Shown here piece after piece: positions 18,606 through 21,339 of a stretch of 21,339 nt of DNA; position 1 is the first letter of the stretch; every line of letters begins with the position of its first letter. This DNA comes from Penium margaritaceum (lineage: Eukaryota > Streptophyta > Zygnematophyceae > Desmidiales > Peniaceae). Made by a program: the position numbers and the translations under genes. The DNA is taken from assembly GCA_023375785.1 (NCBI GenBank), contig SZWC01001528.1, forward strand, positions 5,825 to 27,163. Direction: 5' to 3'. A model generated the notes under the pieces. It did not search any database. It had not been told where the DNA came from and was given only the letters and a program-made list of their open reading frames with translations.

Positions 18606-19258
18606 GGGTCGCCATTAAGGAAGCATGGGACCTCAGAAACGCACGTACCAGGAGCGTACATGGCCGCCATTCGCGCCAAACCACATGGGCTGCGACTCCT
18701 GAAGCCATGGCATAGACCCTGGAATGGCCATTGCCGAGTCATAGACCATTGAACAGCCCCGACGCATGGGAGCCATGGATATCATCTGAGCCTAACTGTC
18801 CCTGCGGATGTAACCGCTCCTAGTGCACGTACAAATGCGGAGGTCCCAACTATCATTAGCCATCTCCATTGAAGGTGTTGTACACCGTAGAAAACATGGG
18901 TCGCATGGTATATCGTCATGGCGACACCGAGCCCGATGGCGTTATGGACGTGGGGACGCGTTTGTGGACTGAGCGCACCTACACGTGGGGCACTGTGGCG
19001 AGGATCTACCGATGGGATCAAGTTGGCCCATGGGGTGGTGAACCAACCAGCCCCAGCAGGCCAGAGCTCACTCCCCAGCAAGTGAAGGAGGCATGGGCTA
19101 GGATGAAGCATCGCTGGGACACGCGCGTTGCCAGGGAGGTGCAACCTACTTTGGTGAACGACCCATGCGAACCAGAGACCATGTGCTGGATGTTGGGTGA
19201 ACGCATGCCATGTCCACGTCCTCCTCACACCCCAGGGCTGTGGCTGCCTTGGGATTGA
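18512..19258 (+). pseudogene. Trp-rich reading frame with three in-frame TAG, unknown
   Basis: From ATG 18512 (MNMSSEGRRKGRKG) a single frame runs 248 codons to TGA 19256-19258, broken only by TAG at 18713, 18821 and 18857. No TAA, no TGA and no frame change is needed. The last 130 codons (18869-19258) are uninterrupted and well balanced in charge, for example LTPQQVKEAWARMKHRWD. A basic N terminus, a Cys cluster (NCPCGC then CTYKCGG on either side of a TAG) and many Trp are visible. The exact antisense frame is open for 201 codons (19387-18782) but is nearly devoid of Asp and Glu, so I prefer the plus strand. The Trp richness partly follows from an excess of CATGG in the DNA. No family is recognised. 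Confidence 0.35.
18603..19096. repeat. Cluster of CATGG motifs
   Basis: I count 12 CATGG pentamers in 494 bases (from 18603 to 19096), including CCATGG at 18705 and 18773. Spacing is irregular. The base-level bias explains part of the Met/Trp content of the reading frame it overlaps. Confidence 0.7.
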
Positions 19259-20277
19259 TACTCTCGGTGGTTGCTTTGTTTCTGAGTTCATCATGCTCCC
19301 ATCAACGTACTCAATGTTGGTACTTTTGCATGAGCCAAAGAGAAAGCGCTGTTTCAATTGTGGACCGAGTATGCCATGTAAATGCAAACTGACACATAGT
19401 GGATATGTGGAACATGTTCCAATGCTTTTTCCAATGACATGCCACTCCTGACTATGTTTGCGTCAAGTACTGGCTTTCGTGCACAACATTGGTGTGAAAT
19501 CATTCACATAGTGTCCATTACTTCCTTTACCCATATTTAGGGTTTAGGCTGTGATAGTGGGTATGTCATTCATTCTTTCACGGTTTCATATACTCAGAGC
19601 CTTCAATGCATGTTCAAGAGCCTGTCACTGTACAGTGTACTGGTACTCCCCACTCTTACATTGGCTTAATGTCATACATAACATTGAACTATTCATCACA
19701 AAGGTTACTTCACTCCAAAATACTGTGGAAATGAATGAAACAGTAGGGAGGATGTGTTCCAATGACATTGTGCACGAGTTAGAGAACGTCAAGCCCAGTA
19801 CAAGAGAGGTGCTAAGTCACACGTACTGATCCACAACTGAACATGCACGGGTAAGTCGTGCACGTAACAGATGACCTCACAAGTATGGCATTCTGCAACT
19901 TCATTGAACTCTACGCAAGCATCATAGAAGACCTCCCCAAAGGGGGACGCACACATGCCCGTGCATGGGTTTGCCACTTCATATCTGGCCTGCTCCACGT
20001 CTGCTCTGCCCAGGCTCAGACTAGCCATCCTGTAACACATGACTTGTGCTTCCTCCATCGCACATCCCGTGTCTTGGGCCACATGTGATCTGACCCTGTG
20101 CCGGTGCACTTTCAGCCTTGGCTGCCGCTTGACCACTGTCTTCACAAGGACATGGGTCCGTCTCACCTGCACACATGAAAAGTGGACAGAGCACTGTTCA
20201 GAAGTCACAAACTATACAAATTACACAACGTACAATGAGCCATCAATGGAGGTCAGACAATGTAGCTTTACCTTTGT
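19259..20277. other. Spacer, no confident gene
   Basis: A minus-strand frame at 20208-19789 (139 codons, Cys-rich, no ATG at its start) lies just downstream of the MULE gene and in the same frame. TAA and TAG separate it from the MULE stop, and I recognise no domain. A short plus frame (19197-19451) contains CFNCGPSMPCKCK but has no support. The 3' terminal repeat of the MULE element is expected here but cannot be identified without its partner. Confidence 0.4.
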
Positions 20278-21339
20278 TCACACAGATCGGCCTCTGCGTT
20301 TGCGTTTGCGTTGGATGGGTTCGTCGTCGTCGGATGCATCAGAGTGGGAGGACGACTCCATTGACTCCCACTCCTCAGTCTCACTTGTCTCATAGTCTGA
20401 AGCACTATCTTCCTCTGACCACTCCGAGGACGAGGGATCGTTCCCTACAGGACTGCCAGGGTTGTCAACCTGCGATGAAAGTGTGGGTTCTGCTGTGTCA
20501 TCCGCATCTGCCATATAACATGCACCAGCACTTGCAGCACCACTGCCTGCTGAACCTGCTGCTCCTGTTGTTCCTGCTGCTCCTGCTGGTCCTGATGCTC
20601 CTGTTGATCCTGGTGCTCGCGTTGCTTCTCCAGCTCCTGCCGGTCCTGATGTTCCCGCTGCTCCTGAAGCTCCTGCTGTTGCTGCTGCTCCTCCAGCTCC
20701 AGCAGCTCCACCTAATGCTCCTGCTGCTGCTGCTGCTCGTGCTGCTCCTGCGGCTCCAACAGCTCCAGCAGCTCCACCTGCTCCTGCTGCTCCACGTGTT
20801 CGTGCTGCTGTTGCTGCTCCGCGTGTTCCTGCTGCTGCTGATCCTGCTGGCCCAGGTTGTTGTCCACCATCACCTCGCACCCCGCGGCCAGAGGCAAGCT
20901 GTTTGGCACGGGCTGCGGCCACGGTAGCTGCAGACAGCGCAGGTGGGTTGGTGCACTTACGTGGGCCATGTCCGGACAGGCCGCAATGGCTGCAGATGCG
21001 ATCTCTCTGCCGACGTGCGTAGCGGTCCTTGCGTTTGGACTTGGGCCTTCCAGCGCCACGCTTTTTGCCCGGGGGTCCCCACCCGTTCTCTGCATACTAC
21101 ACGTCGCGAAGGTTGACACCGGGCATGGGGTGACGGTAAGTTCTCTTCCACGCCATCTTCGTGAGGTGGATGTCCACGTACATGTCGGGGTTGACTCCAG
21201 CGTCCAACAGGAGACTCACTATGTGCTGGCAAGGAATTCCGTACTCGGCCCACTGTCCGCAACTGTATTTCTTCGTGTTGCAATCCACCTCTCGGCCGGA
21301 CAGGCTCTTTGGACCAGAGACCGTTCCCGACAGTGGGCC
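20278..21339 (-). pseudogene. MULE (Mutator-like) transposase, C-terminal part
   Basis: The frame is open at the window edge. It contains a SWIM-type finger around YSCGQWAEYGIPCQH (about 21267-21223); the first Cys of the usual CXC is Tyr (TAC). A TAG at 21099-21097 follows, then the same frame continues with a basic AT-hook-like GAGRPKSKRKD. A canonical CX2CX4HX4C knuckle CSHCGLSGHGPRKC lies at 20994-20953. After it comes a Gly/Ala/Pro-rich tail of about 100 residues, an acidic Ser-rich segment (EWSEEDSASD) and a basic end RKRKRRGRSV before TGA 20280-20278. SWIM plus CCHC at the C terminus is usual for MULE transposases; the collagen-like tail is not something I know from the family. The DDE catalytic domain would lie beyond the window. 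Confidence 0.82.
20520..20860. repeat. Imperfect CTG/CTC triplet repeat
   Basis: Long degenerate (CTGCTCCTG)-like triplets occur on the plus strand. In the MULE frame on the minus strand they encode the Gly/Ala-rich tail. The other frames read as Gln/Glu/His-rich (minus) or poly-Leu (plus), which are by-products of the repeat. Confidence 0.85.

Noticed and set aside
18782-19387. 201-codon minus-strand open frame
   Set aside because: It is the exact antisense register of the plus-strand frame, almost without Asp and Glu, and rich in Trp, His, Leu and Pro, as expected for a shadow.
20175-20927. Poly-Leu plus-strand membrane-like protein
   Set aside because: It is a shadow of the triplet repeat in the MULE gene, which is supported on the minus strand by the SWIM finger and CCHC knuckle.

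Overview
The window looks like a repeat-dense stretch of a eukaryotic nuclear genome. It has no ribosome-binding-site operons, no rRNA and no recognisable tRNA. It carries remains of at least four transposable elements: two Ty1/copia-type LTR retrotransposons, a Tc1/mariner-pogo-type DNA transposon and the 3' end of a MULE-type transposase gene. Plant-like copia sequences together with a SWIM-finger MULE suggest the green lineage, perhaps a charophyte or other alga. That is inference; the species cannot be named from the sequence.

Layout. Positions 1-1115 hold no recognisable gene but several short hairpins. Positions about 1116-5026 are a 5' portion of copia element A: TATA box, a likely LTR end, a tRNA-iMet-like primer-binding site, a leader crowded with 32 copies of CCGCGG, then gag, protease and half of the integrase. 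Element A stops abruptly at a 16-base stretch that resembles a cloning-vector polylinker (5030-5045). Positions 5046-8560 are C/A-rich sequence with low-confidence coding remnants, and 8561-9414 is featureless. Positions 9415-17851 are copia element B, which has both LTRs and a recognisable but badly decayed gag-pol. Its 3' LTR is split by a 2620-base pogo-like transposon (15025-17644) flanked by TA; the intact 5' LTR shows the empty site. Positions 17852-20277 hold two unassigned reading frames. Positions 20278-21339, on the minus strand, are the C-terminal part of a MULE transposase with SWIM finger, CCHC knuckle, a long Gly/Ala-rich tail and a basic C terminus.

A theme crosses the elements. 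Along the reading paths I reconstructed, 15 of 21 in-frame stops are TAG, while the four recognisable terminal stops are all TGA. The simplest explanation is deamination of methylated CAG (CHG) sites in silenced repeats. Reassignment of TAG is a less likely alternative that should be excluded. No element here looks autonomous: A is truncated, B is shifted and stopped many times, the pogo transposase lacks its middle catalytic Asp region, and the MULE piece is cut by the window edge.
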